The notes beneath the pieces are model-generated. The model did no database searches. It was not told the DNA's origin and saw only the letters and a list, made by a program, of their open reading frames with translations. A stretch of DNA of 21,478 nucleotides, taken from NCBI GenBank assembly GCA_958446835.1, contig CAUCXT010000042.1:1-21478 (forward strand). The letters are read 5' to 3'. A program made the translations under genes and the position numbers. Positions within the stretch are counted from its first letter, which is position 1, and every line of letters begins with the position of its first letter. Source of the stretch: an uncultured Eubacterium sp. (GTDB lineage Bacteria; Bacillota; Clostridia; Lachnospirales; Lachnospiraceae). Below are positions 8,453 through 16,095 of the stretch, piece after piece.

Positions 8453-8521
8453 TATAATAAAAAATAATGGCTGTTCAGAGTGTACCAACCATTTATGTGA
8501 ATCCGCATGGCGCTTAACAGC
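8453..8521 (+). promoter_or_regulatory. Gap upstream of the HtrA-like gene: -10 element and structured leader
   Basis: The gene-free stretch 8289-8583 is AT-rich. TATAAT at 8453-8458 is a perfect -10, but I see no good -35 at 16-18 bp. Just downstream, GCTGTT (8470-8475) and AACAGC (8516-8521) can pair around an inner CCAT/ATGG pair, which would fold the start of the leader. No known riboswitch class is recognised. Confidence 0.35.
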
Positions 8522-8583
8522 TACGAATAATGTAAAAAGTATTGCAAGACATATAAAAGATAATCCGGAGGCTTAGAATCGCA

Positions 8584-10056
8584 ATGGATAATAATCACAA
8601 TATGCCGGGACAGGAAAACGATAAGAAGGAAGAACAGGAATACAGTCTGTACACAGAGAAAATAGTAAAGAAGCCCGGAAGTAGAATTAAAAGAGCAGTG
8701 AAGCACATAGCAAAGGTTATTGGCTCGGCTGTGCTCTTTGGAGTTGTTTCAGGTCTGGTGCTGTCGGTAGTCTATCCTACTGCCAAAAAGTTCGTAGAAG
8801 ATGCAGAACCCACAACGAGGCAGGGAACGGTAATACCGACGGACAGTCAGACAGAGGAGCCTACAGATGATTCATGGGCATATTCTAACACTGAAACAGG
8901 GGAACCTGAGAGCAGCGCTGTTGCACAGAATGAGAGCAATTACAATGCAGGGGAGAATGGCACAGATGGCATGTCTGGTGAAACGGGTAGTAATGCCACA
9001 GAGAATACGGCGGAAAATGCAGATAATCAGGTGATTGGCAGGGAAGAGCTTGAGTCATTGGTCGATGATAGGATAGACCATGCGTTTACCATGTATAAAC
9101 CGGGAATGTCCGAATTGGATTCGTTATACAGCGGATTGAGGACAGTGATAAATGATGTAAATAAGTCAATAGTGTCGGTAGAGGTTTCGTATGACGGGGT
9201 TAACTGGGATTATATCTCAGACACCGGGCTAAGGGGCTTCATTGTAGCGGATGACGATGAATACTTTTATATTTTGACAACCAAGGAATTCGTGGAAGAA
9301 AAATATCTTTCAGTTATATTTAACGATGGAACAGTTGCGGAAGGAACATATATTACAGGCGATATGACAACCAATCAGGCTATAGTTGCTGTAGACAAGA
9401 GTGTATTTGGCGGGAAGGTGCCTGAGAATGTTAAGACGGCAGTACTTGGCAATTCTTATGTGGTGCAGCAGGGCGACAAGGTTATGGCAATTGGTAACAT
9501 ATACGGGCAGAGCGATATGGTGGTGTACACAACGGCTACATCTGTCAAAAAGAGTGTGGTTGACACTGATTGCAGCTATCGTGTGATAAGCACGGATATT
9601 TTAGCAGGAGATGATGACAGTGGAATTATAGTCAACACAAAGGGAGAGATTGTGGGCATAATTCCCTACCACAATGAAGCAATTTCCGGGGAAATTATCA
9701 ATTCTTACGGTATTTCTGAGCTAAAACGCTTGATTGAGCGGCTGATTAATGGTAAAGTAACGCCGTATATGGGTGTCATCCCACAGACCGTGACTTCAGT
9801 CATGAAGGATGTATATGGTATGCCGGATGGAGTATATGTTACCCTTGTTGAGAGAGATTCGCCTGCTTTTTATGCAGGTATTCAGAGTGGTGATATCATA
9901 ACTTATATCGGAAAAGAGAGTGTTATGACTTCGAGGGCGCTTCAGAATATTCTATTTATGGCAGATGCAGGCACGGAGGTAACTGTATATATAAGCAGAC
10001 CCGGTAAGGATGGCTACCGTAATATTGAAATAACGCTGGTATTGGGTTCGGAGTAA
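8584..10056 (+). CDS. Membrane-anchored HtrA/DegP-like protein with PDZ domain, probably catalytically inactive
   Basis: A 490-residue protein: acidic cytoplasmic N-terminus, one membrane helix (about 44-64), a low-complexity Ser/Thr/Glu/Asn linker (about 75-150), a trypsin-fold domain (about 185-385) and a PDZ domain (about 392-488, ending in the ligand-groove pattern AGIQSGDIITYI). This is the layout of Firmicutes HtrA/DegP. However, the TNNHVV catalytic His position reads TTKEFV (Glu235) and the TDxA catalytic Asp position reads TNQA (Asn264). The GNSGGP loop reads DDDSGII, leaving Ser346 or Asp345 at the nucleophile position depending on gap placement. It is therefore probably a pseudoprotease that binds envelope proteins. 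GGAGG at 8567-8571 lies 12 nt before the ATG. It follows the pilus operon after 295 nt in the same direction. Confidence 0.8.
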   Translation: MDNNHNMPGQENDKKEEQEYSLYTEKIVKKPGSRIKRAVKHIAKVIGSAVLFGVVSGLVLSVVYPTAKKFVEDAEPTTRQGTVIPTDSQTEEPTDDSWAYSNTETGEPESSAVAQNESNYNAGENGTDGMSGETGSNATENTAENADNQVIGREELESLVDDRIDHAFTMYKPGMSELDSLYSGLRTVINDVNKSIVSVEVSYDGVNWDYISDTGLRGFIVADDDEYFYILTTKEFVEEKYLSVIFNDGTVAEGTYITGDMTTNQAIVAVDKSVFGGKVPENVKTAVLGNSYVVQQGDKVMAIGNIYGQSDMVVYTTATSVKKSVVDTDCSYRVISTDILAGDDDSGIIVNTKGEIVGIIPYHNEAISGEIINSYGISELKRLIERLINGKVTPYMGVIPQTVTSVMKDVYGMPDGVYVTLVERDSPAFYAGIQSGDIITYIGKESVMTSRALQNILFMADAGTEVTVYISRPGKDGYRNIEITLVLGSE

Positions 10057-10199
10057 CTTATACCGTAAGAAATTTATAATTGACGCGATTGTGTCCATGA
10101 GAATGTAGGCGTAAAAGAGGTATCTTAATTAAAAAGGATAAATTTACAGTTTGGATTTATCATGGATTTTGTGACAGGTCGCTCAGAAATGAGGATTAT

Positions 10200-11147
10200 A
10201 TGAGATATATTGACAGCCTTCACGAAGGCGAGAGAATCACAAGTATATATATGTGCAAGCAGAAGAATGCCGCCACAACCAAGAACGGAAAGCCTTATGA
10301 GAATGTTCTTTTGCAGGACAGAACAGGAACCCTTGATGCCAAGATATGGGAGCCTAATTCCATGGGAATAGAGGAATTCGAGGCATTAGATTTTATCGAG
10401 GTTCAGGGAGAGATTACTGTTTTCAACGGTGCAATGCAGATGAGCATTAAGCGTGTGCGCAAATGTTCTGAGGGTGAGTTTGACATGAAGGATTTTCTCC
10501 CTGTCAGCTCGCGTGATATAGAGGAAATGTATGCGGAGCTTATGACACTCAAGAACAAGGTGGGAAATACATACCTTCGCAGACTGTTAGACAGCTTTTT
10601 TGTGGATGACACAGAGCTTATAAAGAATTTTAAGTTCCATTCAGCGGCAAAGTCGGTTCACCATGGATTCGTAGGGGGTCTGTTAGAGCATACACTTGGC
10701 GTTACCAATTTATGTGACTGTTTTGCAGACAGATATCCTATGCTTAACCGCGATTTGCTCATAGCAGGAGCTATGCTTCACGATATAGGTAAGCTCAAGG
10801 AGCTTTCAGATTTCCCTACCAATGATTATACCGATGATGGTCAGCTCTTAGGTCATATTATAATAGGTGTTGAGATGATAGGAAAAAATGCTGATAAGAT
10901 AGAAGGCTTTCCTGCGAAGCTTGAGGCTGAACTTAAGCACCTGATTGTGTCACACCACGGCGAATATGAATACGGCTCACCAAAGAAACCTGCTATTATG
11001 GAGGCGTTTGCACTGAATTTTGCGGACAATATGGATGCCAAGATGGAGACACTTAAGGAACTGCTTTCAACACCGCAGGCACAGACCGGCGAGTGGTTAG
11101 GCTTCCAGAAGATGCTTGACACGAATGTTAGAAGGACGTTGGTGTAA
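10200..11147 (+). CDS. yhaM: 3'-5' exoribonuclease YhaM (OB-fold and HD domain)
   Basis: YhaM is a cytoplasmic Mn-dependent 3'-5' exoribonuclease of Firmicutes that trims RNA ends. The 315 residues match the usual length. An N-terminal OB-fold nucleic-acid binding domain (about 1-90, with DRTGTLDAKIW) is followed by an HD phosphohydrolase domain. The latter shows His164 (LLEHT), the His194-Asp195 pair in MLHDIGKL, His219, His252/253 and Asp276 as metal ligands. ATGAGGATTAT precedes the ATG at 10200, giving a good ribosome site. It stands alone: 143 nt separate it from the HtrA-like gene, with no clear promoter in between, and about 300 nt separate it from the methyltransferase. Confidence 0.92.
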   Translation: MRYIDSLHEGERITSIYMCKQKNAATTKNGKPYENVLLQDRTGTLDAKIWEPNSMGIEEFEALDFIEVQGEITVFNGAMQMSIKRVRKCSEGEFDMKDFLPVSSRDIEEMYAELMTLKNKVGNTYLRRLLDSFFVDDTELIKNFKFHSAAKSVHHGFVGGLLEHTLGVTNLCDCFADRYPMLNRDLLIAGAMLHDIGKLKELSDFPTNDYTDDGQLLGHIIIGVEMIGKNADKIEGFPAKLEAELKHLIVSHHGEYEYGSPKKPAIMEAFALNFADNMDAKMETLKELLSTPQAQTGEWLGFQKMLDTNVRRTLV

Positions 11148-11237
11148 TTATCGAGCGCATTGCAAGCAGCCGCTTGGGATTTGGCGGAGAAGTCTGGAGA
11201 GAAAGCGGTATTGCTTTGAAGTTCGCGATAATTTTGT
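11146..11237 (+). terminator. Long imperfect hairpin after yhaM, possible terminator or structured RNA
   Basis: AATTATCG (11146-11153) pairs with CGATAATT (11226-11233). Inside, CAAGCA (11163-11168) pairs with TGCTTTG (11212-11218), and CCGCTT (11170-11175) with AAGCGG (11203-11208). A short T run follows (TTTT, then G). The stem starts at the last codons of yhaM. It could end its transcript, though the T tract is short. Confidence 0.4.
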
Positions 11238-11317
11238 GACTGAAACTGCTTTAATGAAAATCAAAGTAGTATGCTTTTCAATTCTATAACATTTTTCGTG
11301 GATAAAAATATTCATAT

Positions 11318-11347
11318 GTAACTAAAATATATTTGTAATAGTATAAT
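11318..11347 (+). promoter_or_regulatory. Candidate promoter for the methyltransferase gene
   Basis: TATAAT at 11342-11347 is a perfect -10 in the 310-nt gene-free stretch before rlmD, but the -35 region (GTAACT at 18 bp) is weak. Apart from this and the hairpin at 11146-11237 I see nothing else in the stretch. Confidence 0.35.
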
Positions 11348-11457
11348 TGAAGTAAGCCGGGCATAAGTTTTGCAGTAAGAATATTAACGAAATTATGTGA
11401 AATATGTTGTTATTCTTAATTGCCTTATGCACCTCCGGCGGTAGAATGGAGATTAAA

Positions 11458-12879
11458 ATGGAAAAAAATCAGGAATGTATCATAAAAATAGAAGATATGT
11501 CCCTTGAAGGAGAAGGCGTAGGCAGATTAGATGGCTACGCCCTTTTTGTTAAGGATACAGTTATCGGGGACGAGGGGCGTGTTAAGATAATCAAGGCGAA
11601 TAAGACCTACGGCTACGCAAGGCTCATGGAGGTGATAACACCTTCGCCGTACCGCGTCACTGCCAGATGTCCGATTGCAAGACAGTGCGGAGGCTGTAAT
11701 CTTCAGGAGCTCTCCTATGAGGAGCAGCTCAATTTTAAGCGCACAGTGATAGAGAAAAATATAAGAAGAATAGGTGGACTTACAGATGTAAATGTGCAGT
11801 CTGTTATCGGGATGGACGAGCCGTTCTTTTACAGAAATAAGGCACAGTTCCCTGTTGGAGAGGATAAGGACGGAAATATTAAAATCGGTTTCTACGCCGG
11901 ACGAACCCATTCCATAATAGAGACACCGACCTGTTTTATCGGTGCACCTGTCAATGAACCTATTGTAGGTGCGGTACGTGAATTTATGGCAGAAAACAAC
12001 ATAAGACCGTACAATGAGGCAGCCCATTCAGGGGTCATAAGACATATTCTGATTCGCTGTGGTTATACCACAGGAGAGATTATGGTGTGCCTTGTCATCA
12101 ACAAGAACAAGCTTGCGTGTGCCGACAAGCTTGTTGATAAGCTGCTGGCGCTTGATTTTTCGCAGATTAAAGGCAGTGAGCTTATGAAAGAGAGCTGGCA
12201 TATAAGCAGCATTATGCTAAACATTAACACGAAGAATACCAATGTCATTCTTGGAAATGAATGTAAAACGCTGTGGGGAAATCCTTATATTGAGGATTAC
12301 ATCGGTGATGTCAAGTATCACATATCACCGCTCTCATTTTATCAGGTGAACCCGGTTCAGACAAGAAAGCTCTATCAGACTGCGCTGGACTATGCGGGAC
12401 TTACCGGAAATGAGGTCGTGTGGGATTTGTACTGTGGAATAGGAACAATCTCTCTTTTCCTTGCCAGACAGGCGAAGAGGGTCTACGGCGTGGAAATCGT
12501 ACCTCAGGCGATTGAGGATGCGAAACAGAATGCCATTCTTAACAACATAGACAACGCAGAATTCTTTGTCGGAAAGGCAGAGGAGGTTCTGCCTGATTTC
12601 TATGAGAAGGAGAGCGCGCGAATCGGCAGGAAGCTAACCGCAGACGTCATAGTTGTTGACCCGCCTCGCAAGGGCTGCGATGAGACACTTCTCGCCACAA
12701 TGATACAGATGGAACCGGAGAAAATCGTGTACGTGTCCTGCGACAGCGCGACACTTGCAAGGGATTTAAAGTATCTGTGTGAGAATGGGTATGAGGTTAG
12801 AAAATGTGTCGGATGTGATATGTTTCCGATGACGGGGCATGTAGAGTGCGTGGTTGCACTACATCGGGTCGATATGTAA
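11458..12879 (+). CDS. rlmD: 23S rRNA (uracil-C5) methyltransferase, RlmD/RlmCD (TrmA/RumA family)
   Basis: This SAM-dependent enzyme methylates a uracil C5 in 23S rRNA (U1939, and U747 too if RlmCD-like). The 473 residues show an N-terminal TRAM domain (about 1-60), Fe-S cysteines Cys71, Cys77, Cys80 (CPIARQCGGC) and Cys159, and the SAM loop DLYCGIG at 323-329. DPPRKG lies at 401-406, the nucleophile Cys428 in VSCDSAT, and the C-terminal HVECV whose Glu is the likely general base. I choose the ATG at 11458 because GGAG at 11448-11451 is 6 nt upstream; earlier in-frame starts at 11404 and 11446 add residues not typical of the family. The 3' end abuts the mobile element, and the last residues after VECVV may come from the element side. 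RlmD and RlmCD cannot be told apart here. Confidence 0.88.
   Translation: MEKNQECIIKIEDMSLEGEGVGRLDGYALFVKDTVIGDEGRVKIIKANKTYGYARLMEVITPSPYRVTARCPIARQCGGCNLQELSYEEQLNFKRTVIEKNIRRIGGLTDVNVQSVIGMDEPFFYRNKAQFPVGEDKDGNIKIGFYAGRTHSIIETPTCFIGAPVNEPIVGAVREFMAENNIRPYNEAAHSGVIRHILIRCGYTTGEIMVCLVINKNKLACADKLVDKLLALDFSQIKGSELMKESWHISSIMLNINTKNTNVILGNECKTLWGNPYIEDYIGDVKYHISPLSFYQVNPVQTRKLYQTALDYAGLTGNEVVWDLYCGIGTISLFLARQAKRVYGVEIVPQAIEDAKQNAILNNIDNAEFFVGKAEEVLPDFYEKESARIGRKLTADVIVVDPPRKGCDETLLATMIQMEPEKIVYVSCDSATLARDLKYLCENGYEVRKCVGCDMFPMTGHVECVVALHRVDM
12839..12864. other. Putative attachment-site region (att-like inverted repeat)
   Basis: ATGTAGAGTGC (12839-12849) and GCACTACAT (12856-12864) form an inverted repeat with a 2-nt insertion in the left arm, around a GTGGTT centre. 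It lies over the last codons of rlmD. The size and symmetry suit a serine-recombinase half-site pair. The matching right-end copy is outside the window, so this is inference. Confidence 0.35.
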
Positions 12880-13060
12880 GAATCCTTGATTTTAGGCACT
12901 TTGAGCGACATATGATGTTCTCTCAGAGTGATCGGAAAACCTACAAAAAGGCGATTTCAGACGGTGTAAATGTCTCGGTCGTTTTGGATGTGGGGTGTGG
13001 AAACACATAAAAGTACAGTTACAGTAATTTCAAGTTATTCAACAGAATAAGAAACGTGAT

Positions 13061-13103
13061 AGACCGTTCATTTTCAAGTAATTGGAGATGAGCGGTCTTT
13101 TTC
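13061..13103 (+). terminator. Intrinsic terminator or attenuator just before the parB-like gene
   Basis: AGACCGTTCAT (13061-13071) pairs with ATGAGCGGTCT (13088-13098), with one G-T wobble, and is followed directly by TTTTT (13098-13102). It ends only 9 nt before the ribosome site of the parB-like gene. It may block read-through from rlmD or act as an attenuator for the element's operon. TTTCAAGTTATT at 13028 and TTTCAAGTAATT at 13072 form a near-perfect direct repeat, the second lying in the loop. In the rest of 12880-13060 I see nothing. Confidence 0.65.
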
Positions 13104-13121
13104 TATGCAATGGAGGATGTA

Positions 13122-14000
13122 ATGGAAGAGATAAAGAGTATTAGAATAAGCGAGTTAAAGGACTTTAAGAACCATCCTTTTCATGTACAGCAGGACATGG
13201 AACTATGTGCCCTTATGAAAAGTATTGAGGATGAGGGGGTGATTGTTCCTTTACTTGTAAGACCGAATCCTGATGGGGAGGGGTATGAAGTGATTGCAGG
13301 ACACAGACGAAAGGCAGCAGCACAGTGGGCTGGTCTTGCGGAAGTTCCGGCAGTCATCAGAGAGTTGGATGATAATCAGGCAGTGGTTGCAATGGTGGAT
13401 TCCAACTTGCAGAGGGAGAATCTAAAGCCGAGTGAGAAGGCATTTGCTTATAAGATGAAACTGGAGGCGATGAAAAGACAGGGAGTGAGGACGGATTTGA
13501 CTTCTTCCCAAGTTGGGAAAAAGTTAACCACGTCACAAGCTGTGGCAGAGACTCCTGTAAATGCGAATGAAGCATTGGCAAAACAAGTGGGAGAAAGCCG
13601 CATGACGATTCAACGCTATATCCGCCTTACCAATCTTATTCCTAAAGTGCTTGATATGGTGGATGATGGACAAATTGCTTTTACCATCGCAGTGGAGCTT
13701 TCTTATTTATCAGAAGAAGAACAGTATGAGCTTTATGAGGTTATGGATATGGAGCAGTGTACGCCATCTTTGTCGCAGGCAAATAGGATTAAGAGGCTGA
13801 GCCAGTCGGGAAGGCTGAACATGGATGCGATGTTTCTAATATTGGAGCAGGAGAAGCCAAATCAGAGAGAGCAGATTAAGATTCGTGCTGATTCCCTCGC
13901 AAAGTATTTTCCAGAAGACTTTACACCTTCCCAGAAGGTGGAGCTGATTGAGAAACTTGTGAAGGAATGGCATGAAAAACAGAATGGAAGGAGCAGGTGA
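13122..14000 (+). CDS. ParB/Spo0J-family partition protein of a mobile element
   Basis: A 292-residue DNA-binding protein with the ParB/Srx box (AGHRRKAAAQWAGL, GHRR at about 60-63) and the ParB motif NLQRENLKPSEKA at about 95-107. A helix-turn-helix lies at about 151-168 (LAKQVGESRMTIQRYIRL). ParB-family CTPases bind parS-like sites; element-encoded ones may help maintenance or act as regulators. No parA-type ATPase is adjacent; the partner ATPase nearby is a ParM-like actin instead. I choose the ATG at 13122, with GGAGG (13112-13116) 5 nt before it; the ATG at 13110 overlaps that ribosome site. It is the first gene of a tight run, with AAGGAG inside its 3' end serving tnpV. A terminator hairpin lies directly upstream. 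Confidence 0.85.
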   Translation: MEEIKSIRISELKDFKNHPFHVQQDMELCALMKSIEDEGVIVPLLVRPNPDGEGYEVIAGHRRKAAAQWAGLAEVPAVIRELDDNQAVVAMVDSNLQRENLKPSEKAFAYKMKLEAMKRQGVRTDLTSSQVGKKLTTSQAVAETPVNANEALAKQVGESRMTIQRYIRLTNLIPKVLDMVDDGQIAFTIAVELSYLSEEEQYELYEVMDMEQCTPSLSQANRIKRLSQSGRLNMDAMFLILEQEKPNQREQIKIRADSLAKYFPEDFTPSQKVELIEKLVKEWHEKQNGRSR

Positions 14001-14002
14001 TT

Positions 14003-14383
14003 ATGAGCAGTGAATTATCAATTTTTGAACAGATGGGTGGAACTTATACAGAGAAAGACGGATTGTTATATCCGGATCTTTTGGTCGAGCAGGATACAGA
14101 ACATATTGAAGTTGGAAAGTACGGATTACTTTGGATTTCTTTTATGAAGGAAAACTATCTGGACAGATACCACCACCATATCAGAACGGGACAGCTTCAA
14201 AGAAGGGCGGCGGAAGTTAATGAGGAAGCCTATGAACTATTAGAAACAATTTCAGAGAAGTATCTGAAAACGCATAAGCCCATTAATCCCAATTCTACGA
14301 TGGAGATGTGGAAGCTGAGGGAACAGGCAAAGCAGATTGCAGAGGAGGAAGTATATGAGACAGTCGTTTACAGATTTCACTAG
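14003..14383 (+). CDS. tnpV: TnpV family transposon-encoded protein
   Basis: A 126-residue protein matching the TnpV family carried by Tn4451-like mobilizable transposons and many clostridial integrative elements. The recognisable parts are IFEQMGGTYTEKDGLLYPDL near the N-terminus, the GKYGLLWISFMKENYLDRYHH block, and the C-terminal MEMWKLREQAKQIAEEEVYE helix. Its function is not established in the family as far as I know. I choose the ATG at 14003, with AAGGAG (13988-13993) 9 nt upstream. The GTG at 13997, which overlaps the parB-like stop, is only 3 nt from that site. The 3' end overlaps the start of the ParM-like gene by 29 nt. Confidence 0.8.
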   Translation: MSSELSIFEQMGGTYTEKDGLLYPDLLVEQDTEHIEVGKYGLLWISFMKENYLDRYHHHIRTGQLQRRAAEVNEEAYELLETISEKYLKTHKPINPNSTMEMWKLREQAKQIAEEEVYETVVYRFH

Positions 14384-15434
14384 GAAGGATTTGGGCAGGG
14401 AAGTTCCTGCCCGTAACAGTAACTATAGTACAGATTTTACAGTTGGCACAGATGCCAAAGAAAGAGAGGATTTTATGAGAGAAACTATCAGAGAATACAA
14501 CATGAACGAAAGCGTGATTATTGGAATTGACAATGGTTATGGGAATACCAAGACAGCCAGAACCTGTTTTAAGACAGCGATTATGAAGTGTGATTCCAAG
14601 CCGGTTCTTAGCAGGAACTTCATTGAATATGAGGGAGCCTATTATGTAATCGGGGAAGGTCGCAAGGGTTTTGTGTCCGATAAGCAGCAGGATGAGGATA
14701 ATTATATTCTGACACTTGCAGCAGTTGCAAGGGAACTGGAGGCAAGAGGAATGAAGGAGAAGGTAAACAGAGTACGAATTCATCTTGCCGTTGGGTTGCC
14801 ACTGAAATGGGTACAGGCTCAGAGGGAAGATTTTAAGAAGTATCTGATGAAGAATGCCTATGTGGAGCTTCGGTATAAGGAACGCCTTTACTGCCTCACG
14901 ATTGCAGGCTGTACGGTCATGCCCCAGTGTTATGCGGCAGTCAGTGAGAATCTGAAAGAGTTTAGGGGGATTACGCTGCTTGCGGATATCGGAAACGGAA
15001 CCATGAACCTGATGTATCTGAATAACGGCAGACCGATGGAGAGTAAGGCGTGGACAGAGAAGTTAGGTGTATTCCAGTGTTATCAGAAGATTGTCAACAT
15101 GGTGCAGGATGCAACGGGAGATAATCTGATGGAGGATGTGGTGGAGAATATCCTTAGAACGGGAGAGATTGATTTGCCGGAGCCTCATGCCGGAATTATC
15201 CGAAAAGCAATTGAAGGATATACGGATGAGATTTTCCAGAAGCTTCGTGACCATGAATTCAATGAGAAACTGATGAAGGTTTATTTCATGGGAGGCGGTG
15301 CAAGGCTGGTGGAACAGTTTGGAAAATACAATCCGGACACCACCATGTTCAATCATGATATCAAAGCAAATGCCAAAGGGTATGAGTATTACTGCTATAT
15401 GCTCATGAGACATCAGGAAAGGGCAGGAAGGTAG
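14355..15434 (+). CDS. parM: ParM/StbA-like actin-family plasmid segregation ATPase
   Basis: A 359-residue actin/Hsp70-fold ATPase. Phosphate-1 motif GIDNGYGNTKT lies at about 57-67, phosphate-2 ADIGNGT at 210-216 and the adenosine motif FMGGGA at 311-316. ParM forms filaments that push DNA copies apart through a ParR adaptor, and a ParR-like gene follows directly. GGAGG at 14344-14348 with 6-nt spacing supports the ATG at 14355, giving an unusual N-terminal extension of about 54 residues before the actin fold. A second well-placed start, the ATG at 14475 after AGAGAGGA, would remove most of it. Both may be used. The gene overlaps the end of tnpV by 29 nt. Confidence 0.8.
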   Translation: MRQSFTDFTRKDLGREVPARNSNYSTDFTVGTDAKEREDFMRETIREYNMNESVIIGIDNGYGNTKTARTCFKTAIMKCDSKPVLSRNFIEYEGAYYVIGEGRKGFVSDKQQDEDNYILTLAAVARELEARGMKEKVNRVRIHLAVGLPLKWVQAQREDFKKYLMKNAYVELRYKERLYCLTIAGCTVMPQCYAAVSENLKEFRGITLLADIGNGTMNLMYLNNGRPMESKAWTEKLGVFQCYQKIVNMVQDATGDNLMEDVVENILRTGEIDLPEPHAGIIRKAIEGYTDEIFQKLRDHEFNEKLMKVYFMGGGARLVEQFGKYNPDTTMFNHDIKANAKGYEYYCYMLMRHQERAGR

Positions 15435-15444
15435 GTGAACTGCT

Positions 15445-15891
15445 ATGACAAAACAGTGCAGGAATCATAACATCCGTTTCAGCATGAGTGATGAAGCAGC
15501 GGTGCAGGCGTGGGAACGTCTGCACTCTGCGGAAGTGGAAAAGGATTTTAAGTCTAAGAATGCTTTTGTGGTAGCTGCCATCAATGATTATTATGAGAGA
15601 CATCTGGCAGAGCAAAACGATCCCTATCTGGAAAGCAGGGAAAAGGAAGATGCCTTTGCAGACAGAATTGTGGAAGCGGTGGAGAAAAAAGTGTTTGCCA
15701 ATATTCCAGCTTTGATTGGAAATGTGGTGATGGCATCGGGAATGAATCTGACAGTTGGTGCTTTTGAGATGACTTCTACCGGGACGCAGGTGACAGAAGT
15801 TCCTCCAAAAATCGGAAAAACAGCAGAAGAAAATCTGCTTCCGGAAGAACCGGAGGAGAATGACCTGTTAGATTTCAGCTTTGGAATGTAG
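15445..15891 (+). CDS. ParR-like RHH DNA-binding adaptor protein
   Basis: A 148-residue protein placed 10 nt after the ParM-like gene. The N-terminus (NIRFSMSDEAAVQAWERL ... SKNAFVVAAINDYYERH) has the beta-strand plus two-helix pattern of ribbon-helix-helix proteins. The C-terminus is acidic and ends in LLDFSFGM, which could be the tail that binds the actin filament, as in ParR. The role follows from position: ParM-type systems need an RHH adaptor that binds a centromere near the operon. I do not recognise it from a specific family. An alternative is a regulator of the operon. The start ATG at 15445 is preceded by AGGTGAACTGCT, a weak but usable ribosome site. The stop is followed by terminator hairpins. 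Confidence 0.6.
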   Translation: MTKQCRNHNIRFSMSDEAAVQAWERLHSAEVEKDFKSKNAFVVAAINDYYERHLAEQNDPYLESREKEDAFADRIVEAVEKKVFANIPALIGNVVMASGMNLTVGAFEMTSTGTQVTEVPPKIGKTAEENLLPEEPEENDLLDFSFGM

Positions 15892-15917
15892 TTGAAAACG
15901 GATGTTAGTGATGTGAT

Positions 15918-15989
15918 ATGGCTATACTTTACCATTTATCCGTAGCCGTTTATGACGGTAAGGAAGAAGGAAAGGTGTAGCCATTTTTA
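15918..15989 (+). terminator. Intrinsic terminator of the partition operon
   Basis: ATGGCTATACTTT (15918-15930) pairs with AAGGTGTAGCCAT (15972-15984) over 13 bp with two G-U wobbles, with TTACC/GGTAA inside, and is followed by TTTTTA. It begins 27 nt after the stop of the ParR-like gene. Confidence 0.65.
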
Positions 15990-16017
15990 TGGAATAATAT
16001 AGCCCCGTGGGTGTAGT

Positions 16018-16065
16018 AAACTGTTCTGAATTTTTGCCTTAGGCAAAGATGAGGGGCAGTTTTTT
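16018..16065 (+). terminator. Second terminator-like hairpin before the oriT region
   Basis: AAACTGTTCT (16018-16027) pairs with GGGGCAGTTT (16053-16062) with wobbles. An inner TTTGCC/GGCAAA hairpin lies within it, and the outer stem runs into TTTTTT (16060-16065). It could be a back-up terminator or part of the structure upstream of oriT. Confidence 0.6.
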
Positions 16066-16095
16066 GTACTTTATAGAGATATTTTTTCGGGGGTC

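Noticed and set aside
10080..10108. TTGACG as a possible -35 upstream of yhaM
   Set aside because: No acceptable -10 at 16-18 bp, so I do not call a promoter.
11527..12027. Open frame of 166 codons on the minus strand inside rlmD
   Set aside because: Fully antisense to a well-supported gene with catalytic motifs; no ribosome site or family resemblance.
14295..14783. Open frame of 162 codons on the minus strand over tnpV and parM
   Set aside because: Antisense to two genes with recognised motifs; no independent support.
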